Assembly: GCA_031414695.1 (NCBI GenBank)
Contig: JANNWG010000046.1
Coordinates: 1 to 64,000 of the forward strand
Length of the DNA stretch: 64,000 nt
Source of the DNA: UKL13-2 sp031414695
GTDB lineage: Bacteria > Pseudomonadota > Gammaproteobacteria > Burkholderiales > Usitatibacteraceae
Direction: 5' to 3'
Both the position numbers and the translations under genes were made by a program. The notes beneath the pieces were generated by a model. The model saw only the letters and a program-made list of their open reading frames with translations. It was not told the DNA's origin and did no database searches. Positions within the stretch are counted from its first letter, which is position 1; the number at the start of each line of letters is the position of its first letter. Of the stretch, positions 33,893 through 42,693 are shown in pieces.

Positions 33893-34258
33893 TTCTTGCC
33901 GGGAAGCCAGAGTAAACCTCAACGTTTTTAATTGTTAAGTTGAAGTCTAGCAAGAATCCACTTGAACAACATAGTTGAAACGTGACGATACTCGTTTCCA
34001 AGCGAGTGCGAATTATGTTAAGGTAGCGTATTGCAATGCAACAAATCGGGTGATCCTCTGTTTTTGCATCGTAATTTGGCTTAAAGCGCACATCTCAATG
34101 ACGTTTTTGCAGCTTTGCATTATCGGCTGCCTACCCCCTACAACGTCACGCTTAACCATCAATGCTGTTTGCGGATGCACCACTACTGGCAGTGCCCGGT
34201 ATTGCGAGGCATCACACTCAGTCCACATATCGTTTTTGTACGTTCTGCGGTGAAAAAA
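33893..34258. other. Divergent intergenic region between sigma factor and ilvB
   Basis: About 365 bases holding the promoters of both units. No leader gene, terminator-antiterminator pair or T-box was clear. A short frame starting at 34097 has several Ile and Leu codons but no ribosome-binding site or following terminator, so I do not call an attenuator. Confidence 0.5.
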
Positions 34259-36043
34259 ATGAAACTCTCTGACGTTCCACAAACGGCCTCTTCTCAGGCC
34301 AGCGCGAATTTGCCTTCGCCACCCACATCAAATCTCCCTATGCTTACTGGGGCGGAAATTGTCTGCCACGCTATGAAAGAAGAAGGTGTCGAATTTGTTT
34401 TCGGCTACCCCGGTGGCGCGGTGCTCGCGATTTATGACGCCATCCACCAACAACAGAACTTCCAACATATTTTGGTGCGTCACGAACAAGCGGCGGTTCA
34501 TGCGGCAGACGCTTACTCGCGCGCCACTGGCCGCTGCGGTGTCGCACTGGTCACATCTGGCCCCGGTGTGACCAATGCCGTGACAGGTATCGCGACGGCC
34601 TATATGGATTCGATTCCGATGGTTATCATTACTGGTCAAGTGCCTACGCACGCTATTGGTCAAGATGCATTCCAAGAATGCGATACCGTCGGCATCACGC
34701 GTCCATGTGTCAAGCATAATTTCTTAGTCAAAGATGTGGCTGATTTAGCTGAGACGATTAAAAAAGCATTTTTTATTGCCATGACAGGTCGGCCTGGCCC
34801 GGTAGTTGTGGATGTTCCTAAAGATGTGTCGATGGCGAAAACGCCCTATCACTATCCCGCAACAGTTGACATGCGCTCTTATCGTCCGACCAATAAAGGC
34901 CATAGCGGGCAGATCAAAAAAGCGATGCAAATGTTGCTTAACGCGGAACGGCCAATGATTTATGTCGGCGGCGGCGCGATTTTAGGTAATGCGTCGGATG
35001 AAGTCACATCACTGGTTAGAACGCTCAACTATCCATGCACCAATACGCTTATGGGTCTGGGTGCGTATCCGTCGTCAGACAAACAATTTGTTGGCATGTT
35101 GGGTATGCACGGCACAGTTGAAGCAAATATGGCGATGCAATTTTGTGATGTGCTCATTGCCATCGGTGCGCGCTTTGATGACCGCGTAATCGGCAACCCA
35201 ACACACTTTAATTCGGGCAACCCGACGCGCAAAATCATTCACATCGATATTGATCCATCGTCAATTTCCAAACGTGTGAAAGTGGATGTGCCAATCGTTG
35301 GCAATATTAAAGATGTGCTGATTGATTTGAACGCACAATTGAAAGCTGCTGAGCAAAAGCCAAATGACATCAGCGCGTGGTGGAAACAAATCGAAGAATG
35401 GCGTGGTAAAAAGTGTTTGAACTATAAATTTTCTGACACCATCATCAAACCACAATACGTGGTGCAAAAACTATGGGAGGTCACAAAGGGCGACGCATTT
35501 GTAACGTCTGACGTAGGTCAGCATCAAATGTGGGCTGCACAGTACTATGGTTTTGATAAACCGCGCCGCTGGATTAACTCTGGTGGTTTAGGCACGATGG
35601 GAGTGGGTTTACCCTATGCGATGGGCTGTAAATTTGCCTACCCAGACGTGGACGTTGCGTGTATTACTGGCGAAGGCTCTATTCAGATGAATATACAAGA
35701 GCTATCAACTTGCAAACAATACGAGCTACCAATTAAAGTGATTTTGCTTAATAATCGTTCGCTCGGCATGGTGCGTCAGTGGCAGGATTTTTTCCACGGT
35801 AACCGCCATGCGTCAAGCTACATGGACGCGCTACCTGATTTTGTGAAACTTGCGGAAGCGTATGGCCACGTCGGCATGCAAATTACCAAGCCCAGTGACG
35901 TTGAAGGCGCGCTTAAGGAAGCATTTGCGATGAAAAAGCGTTTTGTATTTTTAGATTTCATCACCGATCAAAAAGAAAATGTATTTCCGATGGTGCCAGG
36001 CGGTAAAGGTATTTCAGAAATGATTTTGGCCGAGGATTTATAA
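34259..36043 (+). CDS. ilvB: Acetolactate synthase large subunit (AHAS)
   Basis: A 594-residue ThDP enzyme for the first common step of branched-chain amino acid synthesis, joining pyruvate to pyruvate or 2-ketobutyrate. The N-terminal ThDP (PYR) domain includes GYPGGAVLAIYDA with the catalytic Glu in LVRHEQAAVHAAD. The central FAD-binding domain includes GMLGMHGTVEANMA. The C-terminal domain has the metal/ThDP motif GEGSIQMNIQELSTCKQYELPIKV and NNRSLGMVRQW. ATG 34259 gives a short Ser/Pro-rich leader before TGAEIV; upstream in-frame starts are unsupported. ilvH follows after three bases. Confidence 0.95.
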   Translation: MKLSDVPQTASSQASANLPSPPTSNLPMLTGAEIVCHAMKEEGVEFVFGYPGGAVLAIYDAIHQQQNFQHILVRHEQAAVHAADAYSRATGRCGVALVTSGPGVTNAVTGIATAYMDSIPMVIITGQVPTHAIGQDAFQECDTVGITRPCVKHNFLVKDVADLAETIKKAFFIAMTGRPGPVVVDVPKDVSMAKTPYHYPATVDMRSYRPTNKGHSGQIKKAMQMLLNAERPMIYVGGGAILGNASDEVTSLVRTLNYPCTNTLMGLGAYPSSDKQFVGMLGMHGTVEANMAMQFCDVLIAIGARFDDRVIGNPTHFNSGNPTRKIIHIDIDPSSISKRVKVDVPIVGNIKDVLIDLNAQLKAAEQKPNDISAWWKQIEEWRGKKCLNYKFSDTIIKPQYVVQKLWEVTKGDAFVTSDVGQHQMWAAQYYGFDKPRRWINSGGLGTMGVGLPYAMGCKFAYPDVDVACITGEGSIQMNIQELSTCKQYELPIKVILLNNRSLGMVRQWQDFFHGNRHASSYMDALPDFVKLAEAYGHVGMQITKPSDVEGALKEAFAMKKRFVFLDFITDQKENVFPMVPGGKGISEMILAEDL

Positions 36044-36046
36044 GCG

Positions 36047-36538
36047 ATGCGCCATATTCTCTCTCTACTGTTGGAAAATGAAGCAGGTGCATTGTCACGC
36101 GTGGCAGGTTTATTTTCAGCACGCGGTTACAACATCGAGTCGCTCACAGTGGCGCCGACAGAGGATCCAACGCTTTCTCGAATGACAATTGTCACCACAG
36201 GCTCAGAAGATGTCATTGAGCAAATTACGAAACAGGTCAATAAGCTGGTGGACGTGGTAAAAATTGTTGACTTAAACGAAGGCAAGCACGTCGAGCGCGA
36301 GCTGATGCTGGTTAAAGTACGTGCGGTTGGCAAAGACCGTGAAGAAATGAAGCGCACAGCTGATATTTTTCGGGCGCGCGTGATTGACGTTACTGAAAAA
36401 ACTTTTGTCATTGAGCTCACTGGTACGGGCGATAAACTCGATGCGTTTTTAGAAGCCATTGATCGTGCATTAATTCTCGAAGCTGTTCGCACTGGTGCCT
36501 GTGGATTAGGTCGCGGCGAATGGATCGTAAAAGCGTAA
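36047..36538 (+). CDS. ilvH: Acetolactate synthase small regulatory subunit
   Basis: A 163-residue regulatory subunit of AHAS. The N-terminal ACT domain (about 1-75) begins RHILSLLLENEAGALSRVAGLFSARGYNIESL, a sequence typical of IlvH, and binds valine for feedback inhibition. The C-terminal ALS_ss domain (about 80-160) contains RELMLVKVRA and FVIELTGTGDKLDAFL. It lies three bases after ilvB and 43 bases before ilvC. Confidence 0.97.
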   Translation: MRHILSLLLENEAGALSRVAGLFSARGYNIESLTVAPTEDPTLSRMTIVTTGSEDVIEQITKQVNKLVDVVKIVDLNEGKHVERELMLVKVRAVGKDREEMKRTADIFRARVIDVTEKTFVIELTGTGDKLDAFLEAIDRALILEAVRTGACGLGRGEWIVKA

Positions 36539-36581
36539 TTATTCCCCCCCTAAAAATTAATTGTAAAAAAAGGAAATCAAC

Positions 36582-37598
36582 ATGAAAGTGTATTACGACA
36601 AAGACTGCGACCTCTCGCTCATCAAAGGCAAAAAAGTCACCATCGTGGGCTACGGCTCACAAGGCCACGCACACGCGCAAAATTTGAGCGACTCTGGAGT
36701 AAAAGTGACCGTCGGCTTACGCAAAGGCGGTGCATCATGGGATAAAGCAAAAAAGGCTGGCTTAAAAGTTGCAGAAGTTGCAGAAGCGGTGAAAACAGCA
36801 GACGTAGTCATGATGCTATTGCCGGATGAAAATATTGCGGATGTGTACAAGAGTGAAATTCACGACAACATCAAAAAAGGTGCGGCACTCGCCTTTGCCC
36901 ATGGCTTTAACGTCCACTATGGGGTACTCACACCACGTGCCGATTTAGATGTAATGATGATTGCACCCAAAGGCCCAGGCCATTTGGTGCGCTCAACTTA
37001 TGTGGCGGGCGGTGGCGTGCCATCGCTTATCGCAGTGTGGCGTGACAACTCCGGCAAGGCTAAAAATTTAGCACTTTCATATGCCAAAGCTAATGGTGGT
37101 TCGCGTGGTGGTGTGATTGAAACTAATTTCCGCGAAGAAACCGAGACGGATTTATTTGGTGAACAGGCAGTGCTTTGCGGCGGCATTGTTGAGTTGATTA
37201 AGGCAGGCTACGAGACCTTAGTCGAAGCGGGCTACGCACCAGAAATGGCCTACTTTGAATGCCTGCATGAGACCAAACTCATCGTTGATTTAATTTACGA
37301 AGGCGGCATCGCCAACATGAATTATTCAATATCGAACAACGCTGAATACGGTGAATATGTGAGCGGCCCGCGTGTCATCACAGCAGAAACGAAAAAAGAA
37401 ATGAAAGCGATTTTGCATGATATTCAAACTGGCGAATATGCAAAGTCATTCATCCTAGAAAACAAAGCAGGCGCGCCGACCTTAACCGCAAGACGTCGAT
37501 TGCTACGCGAGCATCCGATTGAAGAAGTGGGTGAGAAACTACGGTCTATGATGCCTTGGATTAAGAAGAACAAATTAGTCGATCAATCGCGTAATTAA
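36582..37598 (+). CDS. ilvC: Ketol-acid reductoisomerase
   Basis: A 338-residue class I KARI converting acetolactate to dihydroxyisovalerate with NADPH and Mg2+. The Rossmann motif is GYGSQGHAHAQNL near residue 25, with Arg/Ser residues after beta-2 (GLRKGGASW) for NADPH. FAHGFNVHYG and APKGPGHLVRSTY follow. The knotted C-terminal domain has ETDLFGEQAVLCGG and ECLHETKLIVDLIYEGG carrying the metal ligands. AAAGGAAAT precedes the ATG. The last 16 codons are duplicated in altered form about 125 bases downstream, suggesting recombination at the gene's 3' end. Confidence 0.97.
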   Translation: MKVYYDKDCDLSLIKGKKVTIVGYGSQGHAHAQNLSDSGVKVTVGLRKGGASWDKAKKAGLKVAEVAEAVKTADVVMMLLPDENIADVYKSEIHDNIKKGAALAFAHGFNVHYGVLTPRADLDVMMIAPKGPGHLVRSTYVAGGGVPSLIAVWRDNSGKAKNLALSYAKANGGSRGGVIETNFREETETDLFGEQAVLCGGIVELIKAGYETLVEAGYAPEMAYFECLHETKLIVDLIYEGGIANMNYSISNNAEYGEYVSGPRVITAETKKEMKAILHDIQTGEYAKSFILENKAGAPTLTARRRLLREHPIEEVGEKLRSMMPWIKKNKLVDQSRN

Positions 37599-37670
37599 CA
37601 AGACTCTCCGCGCGCCATGCATGGCGCTTGGGCTTTAGCGGGCGCGAAGCAGTGCTTCGCGAATTCCCGT

Positions 37671-37723
37671 CTAATGTGCCTTGGATTAAGAAGAACAAGC
37701 TTGTTGACCAATCGCATAATTAA
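37671..37723 (+). pseudogene. Remnant of a second, diverged ilvC 3' end
   Basis: Bases 37676-37723 repeat the last 16 codons of ilvC (37551-37598), including the stop. Six codons differ: AAA/AAG, TTA/CTT, GTC/GTT and GAT/GAC are silent, while ATG/GTG and CGT/CAT change the residue. Mostly silent change indicates that this piece evolved as a working ilvC terminus before being left behind. The 72 bases between the copies contain the hairpin GCGCGAAGCAGTGCTTCGCG, like the one in family C copy 2. The transcript terminator lies after the remnant. Confidence 0.8.
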
Positions 37724-37729
37724 AAAACT

Positions 37730-37757
37730 AAATGGGCGCATCAGCGCCCATTTTTTT
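37730..37757 (+). terminator. Rho-independent terminator of the ilv operon
   Basis: TGGGCGC/GCGCCCA stem with an ATCA loop, flanked by A on the left and followed by seven T. It directly follows the ilvC remnant and precedes the convergent LysR gene, so it may act in both directions. Confidence 0.92.
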
Positions 37758-37772
37758 GATAAAAAAGCTTCG

Positions 37773-38690
37773 CTATTTTTTCTCCGGATGCTCCCAATAG
37801 GGTGGATCACCGAACGTGCGTTTAAGGTAATCAATAAAGTGCTTTACCTTGGCGGGCAAAAATTTTCTATCGGGATAGACCGCATAAATATCGTTACCAG
37901 GTGCAGAAAATTTTGGCAGGACTTCAATTAAGCGATTGTTGGTAATTTCATCTGCCACTTCCCAGGCGCTACGCCAAGCAAGCCCCTGACCAGCTAACGC
38001 CCATTTGGTAAGTACCCCGCCGTCATTGCAATGTAGATTACCGCTAACTTTTACTGGTAGAGCAGCACTTTTATCTTGGAAGTGCCATGTGTCAGCCAAG
38101 CCATCTTCAGAAGATGTGACTAAGCAATTGTGTCGGGCTAAATCAGTCAGCAATTGTGGCTTACCCGCGCGTTTAATATAACTTGGTGCACCCACCACTA
38201 CACGGTGATTGCGTGCGAGTTTGACGGCAATAAAATCGGCGTTTTTTAAGTCCGCAATCCGTATTGCTAAATCAACGCGTTCGTTTTTCAAATCAACTAA
38301 ACGTTCAGACAAGTGCAGCGTGACGGCCAAATTTGGATTTTGTTGTAAAAAATTGGGAATATGCGGTGCGATATGTTTACGACCAAACGCAGTGGGAGCA
38401 GAAACAATTAGGCGACCAGTGGCGTTTTTAGCGCTGACAGTAATGGTTTCCTCTGCAACAACAAGGTCATCCATGATGCCGCCAACGGTTTCATAAAATG
38501 CAGAGCCCTCTGGCGTTAACGTAATTTTGCGTGTGGTGCGTTTAAATAATTTGACACCTAAACGTTCTTCTAGTTGATCAATGCGTCTCCCCACCATGGC
38601 GGGCGTCACACCTTCTTCGCGCGCGACTGCCGAAAGACTTTCCGTTTTTGCAACTTCCAAGAATGTTTGCAACGCCTTAAATTTGTCCAT
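37773..38690 (-). CDS. LysR family transcriptional regulator
   Basis: A 305-residue regulator. The N-terminal winged helix-turn-helix (about 1-60) reads FKALQTFLEVAKTESLSAVA, VTPAMVGRRIDQLEERLGVKLF and TRKITLTPEG, typical of LysR. The effector-binding domain (about 88-295) has the common GRLIVSAPTAFGR start. It is divergent from the malate synthase gene with about 160 bases between them, a classic arrangement for a LysR regulator and its target, so control of aceB is a reasonable guess. The inducer is unknown. Confidence 0.9.
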   Translation of the reverse strand: MDKFKALQTFLEVAKTESLSAVAREEGVTPAMVGRRIDQLEERLGVKLFKRTTRKITLTPEGSAFYETVGGIMDDLVVAEETITVSAKNATGRLIVSAPTAFGRKHIAPHIPNFLQQNPNLAVTLHLSERLVDLKNERVDLAIRIADLKNADFIAVKLARNHRVVVGAPSYIKRAGKPQLLTDLARHNCLVTSSEDGLADTWHFQDKSAALPVKVSGNLHCNDGGVLTKWALAGQGLAWRSAWEVADEITNNRLIEVLPKFSAPGNDIYAVYPDRKFLPAKVKHFIDYLKRTFGDPPYWEHPEKK

Positions 38691-38851
38691 ACTATCCTTA
38701 AAAGTATTAAATGCTTATGCAATATTAACTATTAATATATTTTTAGTAACGTAATAATATAGCGTTTTAAATATAAAAAATTCTGTTTATACATCGTATG
38801 CTCTTTTACGCCGTCTAAACACATTCATCACAATTTGTAACTAAGGTCAAA

Positions 38852-40453
38852 ATGAAAAGCAGTGCATTGTTTCCTAGCGGTCTAAGTGTTAGCGCACCCA
38901 TCAGCGCTGAATTTGCCACCATTCTTACGCCCGATGCGATGGAATTTTTTGCTAACCTCGCCAAGACGTTTGAACCTCATCGACAAACATTGCTTGCAGC
39001 TCGCGGCATTCGACAACGCGAATTTGATGCAGGCAAGCTGCCCGATTTTCTTGTTGATACTGCGCACATACGCGAAGGCGCTTGGACAGTTGCCCAATGT
39101 CCTGCCGATATTGCCGACCGCCGCGTGGAGATTACAGGCCCTACTGACCGCAAAATGGTAATCAACGCGCTCAATTGTGGCGCAAACACCTTCATGGCAG
39201 ATTTTGAAGATGCGAATTGTCCAACATGGCAAAACATGATTGAAGGACAGATCAACCTACGTGATGCCAACCTTCGCACCATCACATTTCAGCAAGGCGA
39301 GAAATCCTATAAGCTCAACGATAAACCCGCCGTGTTGTTTCCGCGTCCACGTGGCTGGCATCTGGATGAGAAGCACGTAACCATTGATGGTAAGCCTGTC
39401 TCTGGTGGCATTTTCGATTTCGCTATGTATTTTTTCCACAACGTAAAAACGTTACTTGCGCGCGGTAGTGGGGTGTATTTCTACCTGCCCAAAATGGAAT
39501 CGCATCTTGAGGCGCGCCTATGGAACGATATTTTTGTTGCCGCCCAAAATGCGCTCGGCGTACCGCAGGGCTCGATCAAAGGCACCGTACTCATTGAAAC
39601 CATCGTCGCTGCATTTGAGATGGACGAAATCTTATATGAGTTACGCGAGCATAGTGCCGGTTTAAACATTGGTCGGTGGGATTACATTTTTTCAGCGATT
39701 AAAAAATTCCGCCTAAACAAAGACTTCTGCTTAGCTGATCGTTCGCAAGTGACGATGACAGCGCCATTCCTTCGCGCCTACGCGCTCACACTCGTGAAGA
39801 CCTGCCACAAGCGAAATGCCTTCGCGATGGGTGGCATGGCGGCGCAAATTCCGATTAAAAATGACGATGCCGCCAATAACGCTGCGATGGAAAAAGTGCG
39901 CGCCGATAAGCTACGCGAAGTCACCGACGGCTGCGATGGCACATGGGTAGCGCATCCAGGTTTAGTCGCCATCGCCAAGGCAGTATTTGACGAACATATG
40001 CCGACCCCAAATCAAATACACCGTCAACGCAATGATGTGAATTACACCGCTGCCGATTTACTCGATTTTCGTCCTGAGGCACCCATCACAGAGGCTGGTT
40101 TACGCAATAACATTCAAGTTGGCATTCAGTATGTAGGCTCATGGTTAGGTGGCAATGGTTGTGTACCGATATTCAATTTAATGGAAGACGCCGCCACGGC
40201 TGAAATCTCGCGCAGCCAAGTCTGGCAATGGATACGCTCTCCAAAGGGCGTGCTCGCAGATGGTCGCAAAGTGACAAAACTATTAACCAAAATACTCATT
40301 GATGACGAGCTAACCAAAACGCCTGCTATTGTCGGAGAGGCAGCTTACAACCAAGGGAAGTATGCTGAAGGCGCAGCGATGTTTGAGACGCTGGTAATGG
40401 ATGATAAATATGAAGAATTTTTAACTTTACCCGCTTACCGGGCAATGGTTTGA
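38852..40453 (+). CDS. aceB: Malate synthase A
   Basis: A 533-residue enzyme of the glyoxylate shunt, joining glyoxylate and acetyl-CoA to malate. It lacks the extra domain of the longer malate synthase G. Family motifs are MADFEDANCPTWQNM, PRPRGWHLDEKH, the catalytic-loop segment GTVLIETIVAAFEMDEILYEL with the Mg2+-binding Glu, and GRWDYIFSAIKKF (about 270). FAMGGMAAQIP and HPGLV follow. Isocitrate lyase is not in the window. It fits the acetate genes at 22-30 kb. The LysR gene is divergent. A terminator follows the stop codon. Confidence 0.95.
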   Translation: MKSSALFPSGLSVSAPISAEFATILTPDAMEFFANLAKTFEPHRQTLLAARGIRQREFDAGKLPDFLVDTAHIREGAWTVAQCPADIADRRVEITGPTDRKMVINALNCGANTFMADFEDANCPTWQNMIEGQINLRDANLRTITFQQGEKSYKLNDKPAVLFPRPRGWHLDEKHVTIDGKPVSGGIFDFAMYFFHNVKTLLARGSGVYFYLPKMESHLEARLWNDIFVAAQNALGVPQGSIKGTVLIETIVAAFEMDEILYELREHSAGLNIGRWDYIFSAIKKFRLNKDFCLADRSQVTMTAPFLRAYALTLVKTCHKRNAFAMGGMAAQIPIKNDDAANNAAMEKVRADKLREVTDGCDGTWVAHPGLVAIAKAVFDEHMPTPNQIHRQRNDVNYTAADLLDFRPEAPITEAGLRNNIQVGIQYVGSWLGGNGCVPIFNLMEDAATAEISRSQVWQWIRSPKGVLADGRKVTKLLTKILIDDELTKTPAIVGEAAYNQGKYAEGAAMFETLVMDDKYEEFLTLPAYRAMV

Positions 40454-40459
40454 TTCGCA

Positions 40460-40490
40460 ACAAAAAACCCGCGTAAAGCGGGTTTTTTGT
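40460..40490 (+). terminator. Rho-independent terminator after aceB
   Basis: ACAAAAAACCCGC pairs with GCGGGTTTTTTGT around a GTAAA loop, 6 bases after the stop. It is symmetric, so it could serve both strands. Confidence 0.93.
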
Positions 40491-40499
40491 GGAAAGCCA

Positions 40500-40560
40500 A
40501 TACCGGCGGGCATCTCAGGCGAAAAATGACTGAAAAATGCCGTCGATAAACGACTTTTAA
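40500..40560. repeat. REP-like palindromic repeat, family A (copy 4, inverted)
   Basis: Contains CCGGCGGGCAT at the left and GTCGATAAACGACTTTTA at the right, the arms of family A in inverted order. It lies between the convergent aceB and sulfolactate-dehydrogenase genes. Confidence 0.7.
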
Positions 40561-40654
40561 AATTAAAATTAAAATCATTATAGATTTAGCAAAAAAGTGA
40601 AGGCTGCACAAAAGGCCTAGCTACTACTTTCTTAACTACAACAATAATTACCGC

Positions 40655-41662
40655 TTACGCTGCTGCAGCCAATCGTTGTAAATCCGCCATCAGCGCATCT
40701 GCAATGTCAACGCCAGTTTCACGCGCGCTGTCTGCTAGTGCGGCGCGTCGTACACCTGGCAAGCGTACACCGTCTTCTGCCAGCATTGCTGCCACCAGCG
40801 TCTCGATGCGTGCATAAAATACTTCTTGACCGGCCAAGGCCGATGGATCAATCACCAGAAAGGCCTGACCTAGATGGGGTCGGTTACCCGCGTCAACAAA
40901 AAAAGAATCAGCTTCAAAGCCAAACGCCGCCCCAGTCAACGCACAGCATAATAATTCTACGACCATCGCCAGCATTGCGCCCTTGACACCGCCTGCGGGC
41001 ATCATGGTGCCCTCCATACCTGCTTTTGGATCCGTGGTCGGCTTGCCGTCTTTATCGAGCGCCCAGCCTAGGGGAATAGATTCACCCTTCTTGGCGGCCA
41101 TCATCAGCTTGCCGCGAGCCACTTCTGAAAGCGACAGGTCAATCAGTATCGGTGCAGCGTGTTCGCGCGGAAATGCAGCCGCAATTGGGTTAGTGCCAAA
41201 AATACCGCGCTTGCCACCCCATGCAGGCATAGCACTTGGCGAATTACTAAACGCAAGCCCAACCATGCCAGCGTTAGCAACAGCCTCAACGTGAAATGCT
41301 GCCGCGCCAAAATGATGACTGTTGGAGACGCCGACAAAACAGACACCGGCCACCTTTGCGCGCGCAATCGCTTCGGCTATCGCCAGCTCGCATGCGGGAA
41401 AGGCAAGGCCTTCATCTGCATCAATCAGACATGCTGCTGCTTTGCTGTTAATTACCTTTGCCACCGCCGCGCCGTTGGCACGTCCATTACGCAGATGGGT
41501 GGTGTATTGCACTATCCGCGACAGGCCGTGAGACGGCAGGCCGTGGCTATCAGCATAGAGTAAAGCGCGTACAGTGGCGTCCGCCATTGCGCGTGATGCA
41601 CCTGCTGCAATCAGTGCATCAGTCGCTAATAAGGTGAGTTCGTCGAGACGATAGTTAGGCAT
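40655..41662 (-). CDS. comC: Probable (R)-sulfolactate dehydrogenase, ComC type (LDH2/MDH2 family)
   Basis: A 335-residue NAD(P)-dependent oxidoreductase of the malate/L-lactate/sulfolactate dehydrogenase family. Family motifs are ADSHGLPSHGLSRI, CFVGVSNSHHFGAA (catalytic His), GTNPIAAAFP and AGGVKGAMLAMVVELL. ATG 41662 (MPNYRLDEL) avoids overlap with the upstream gene. ComC interconverts sulfopyruvate and (R)-sulfolactate. Here it is the last gene of suyA-suyB-slcC-comC, the set known from sulfolactate degraders where SlcC and ComC act together as a racemase. On sequence alone it could be an L-lactate or malate dehydrogenase; the operon decides. Confidence 0.78.
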   Translation of the reverse strand: MPNYRLDELTLLATDALIAAGASRAMADATVRALLYADSHGLPSHGLSRIVQYTTHLRNGRANGAAVAKVINSKAAACLIDADEGLAFPACELAIAEAIARAKVAGVCFVGVSNSHHFGAAAFHVEAVANAGMVGLAFSNSPSAMPAWGGKRGIFGTNPIAAAFPREHAAPILIDLSLSEVARGKLMMAAKKGESIPLGWALDKDGKPTTDPKAGMEGTMMPAGGVKGAMLAMVVELLCCALTGAAFGFEADSFFVDAGNRPHLGQAFLVIDPSALAGQEVFYARIETLVAAMLAEDGVRLPGVRRAALADSARETGVDIADALMADLQRLAAAA

Positions 41663-41684
41663 TTGATTTTTAGTGATGTGATTC

Positions 41685-42611
41685 TTAATTGGTAAGCGCG
41701 GCGGCGACACGTTCGGCGATCATGCTGCTGACACGTGTGTTTGATTCTAAAGTCACACCAGCAATGTGCGGCGTCAGAATCAGATTCGGGCAATCCGCTA
41801 ATGGTGAACCAGCAGGTAACGGCTCGGTATCAAATACATCCAATGCTGCGCCACCAAGTCGGTTTGCTTTTAATGCCGCCGCGAGGGCGACTTCGTCAAT
41901 GACGCCACCGCGTGCGGAATTAATGACGATGGCGTTTGCTTTCATCGTCGCTAGGCGAGTGGCATCAATCAGGTTACGAGTTTGGGCCAGCAATGGTATG
42001 TGCAGCGACACAACGTCACTTTCGGCAAGCAATTGATCGAGCGTACGGCAGCCCACGCCAGTCTGTTTCCAAACGGCTGCACTTGCATCAATCATCGGAT
42101 CAGTCGCTATCACTTGCATTCCCAGCCCATGCGCCAGTTGGGCGGCAAGCTGGCCGATGCCGCCAAAGCCGACAATACCAAGCGTCTTACCACCAATCTC
42201 GCGGCCGTTTGAGAGCGGGCCGCGCGGCCATTTACCAGCTGCAACCAACGCTGATGAAGCATATGTACCGCGCAGCAAAATCATTGCGGTGCCAATCACA
42301 TATTCGGCCACCGCCAACGCATTCGCCCCCGTTGCTGGAATGACTTCAATGTTGCGCGCCTTGCATCCGGGTAGGTCAATATTATCTAGCCCAACGCCAA
42401 GCCTGCCGACCACCTTGAGAGTTGGTGCGGCGGCGAGCATTGCCGCGTTCACCTGCGTGCGGTTACGCACGATCAACGCATCAACATCAGCGAGCGCTGC
42501 CAGTAGTTGCTCGGGTTGATCGACCAGTGTGGCGTCGTAAACGGTCTCAAATTTGATGCTCAACGAGGCGACCGCCGCCTCGTCCATAAATTCACTGATG
42601 AGTATTTTCAT
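41685..42611 (-). CDS. slcC: Probable (S)-sulfolactate dehydrogenase, SlcC type (D-2-hydroxyacid dehydrogenase family)
   Basis: A 308-residue NAD-dependent 2-hydroxyacid dehydrogenase. The catalytic domain flanks a Rossmann domain with GIVGFGGIGQLAAQLA (about 145), substrate Arg in NSARGGVIDE, Glu in DVFDTEPLP and catalytic His in LTPHIAGVT. ATG 42611 has AGGG nearby and matches family length. SlcC oxidises (S)-sulfolactate to sulfopyruvate. The predicted aldehyde dehydrogenase at 60.2 kb would make (S)-sulfolactate, so SlcC plus ComC are needed to reach the (R)-isomer used by SuyAB. Alone it could be a glycerate or lactate dehydrogenase. Confidence 0.78.
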   Translation of the reverse strand: MKILISEFMDEAAVASLSIKFETVYDATLVDQPEQLLAALADVDALIVRNRTQVNAAMLAAAPTLKVVGRLGVGLDNIDLPGCKARNIEVIPATGANALAVAEYVIGTAMILLRGTYASSALVAAGKWPRGPLSNGREIGGKTLGIVGFGGIGQLAAQLAHGLGMQVIATDPMIDASAAVWKQTGVGCRTLDQLLAESDVVSLHIPLLAQTRNLIDATRLATMKANAIVINSARGGVIDEVALAAALKANRLGGAALDVFDTEPLPAGSPLADCPNLILTPHIAGVTLESNTRVSSMIAERVAAALTN

Positions 42612-42693
42612 TGTTGCCCTGTTTGAATGTGGCCGCTGCAATCACAAGCGGCCACGTGGGATTACGCTAATCTAGCGCGCTTAGACATTTTAC

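Noticed and set aside
34097..34258. ilvB leader peptide/attenuator
   Set aside because: The short frame has some Ile and Leu codons but no ribosome-binding site, and no terminator/antiterminator hairpins follow.
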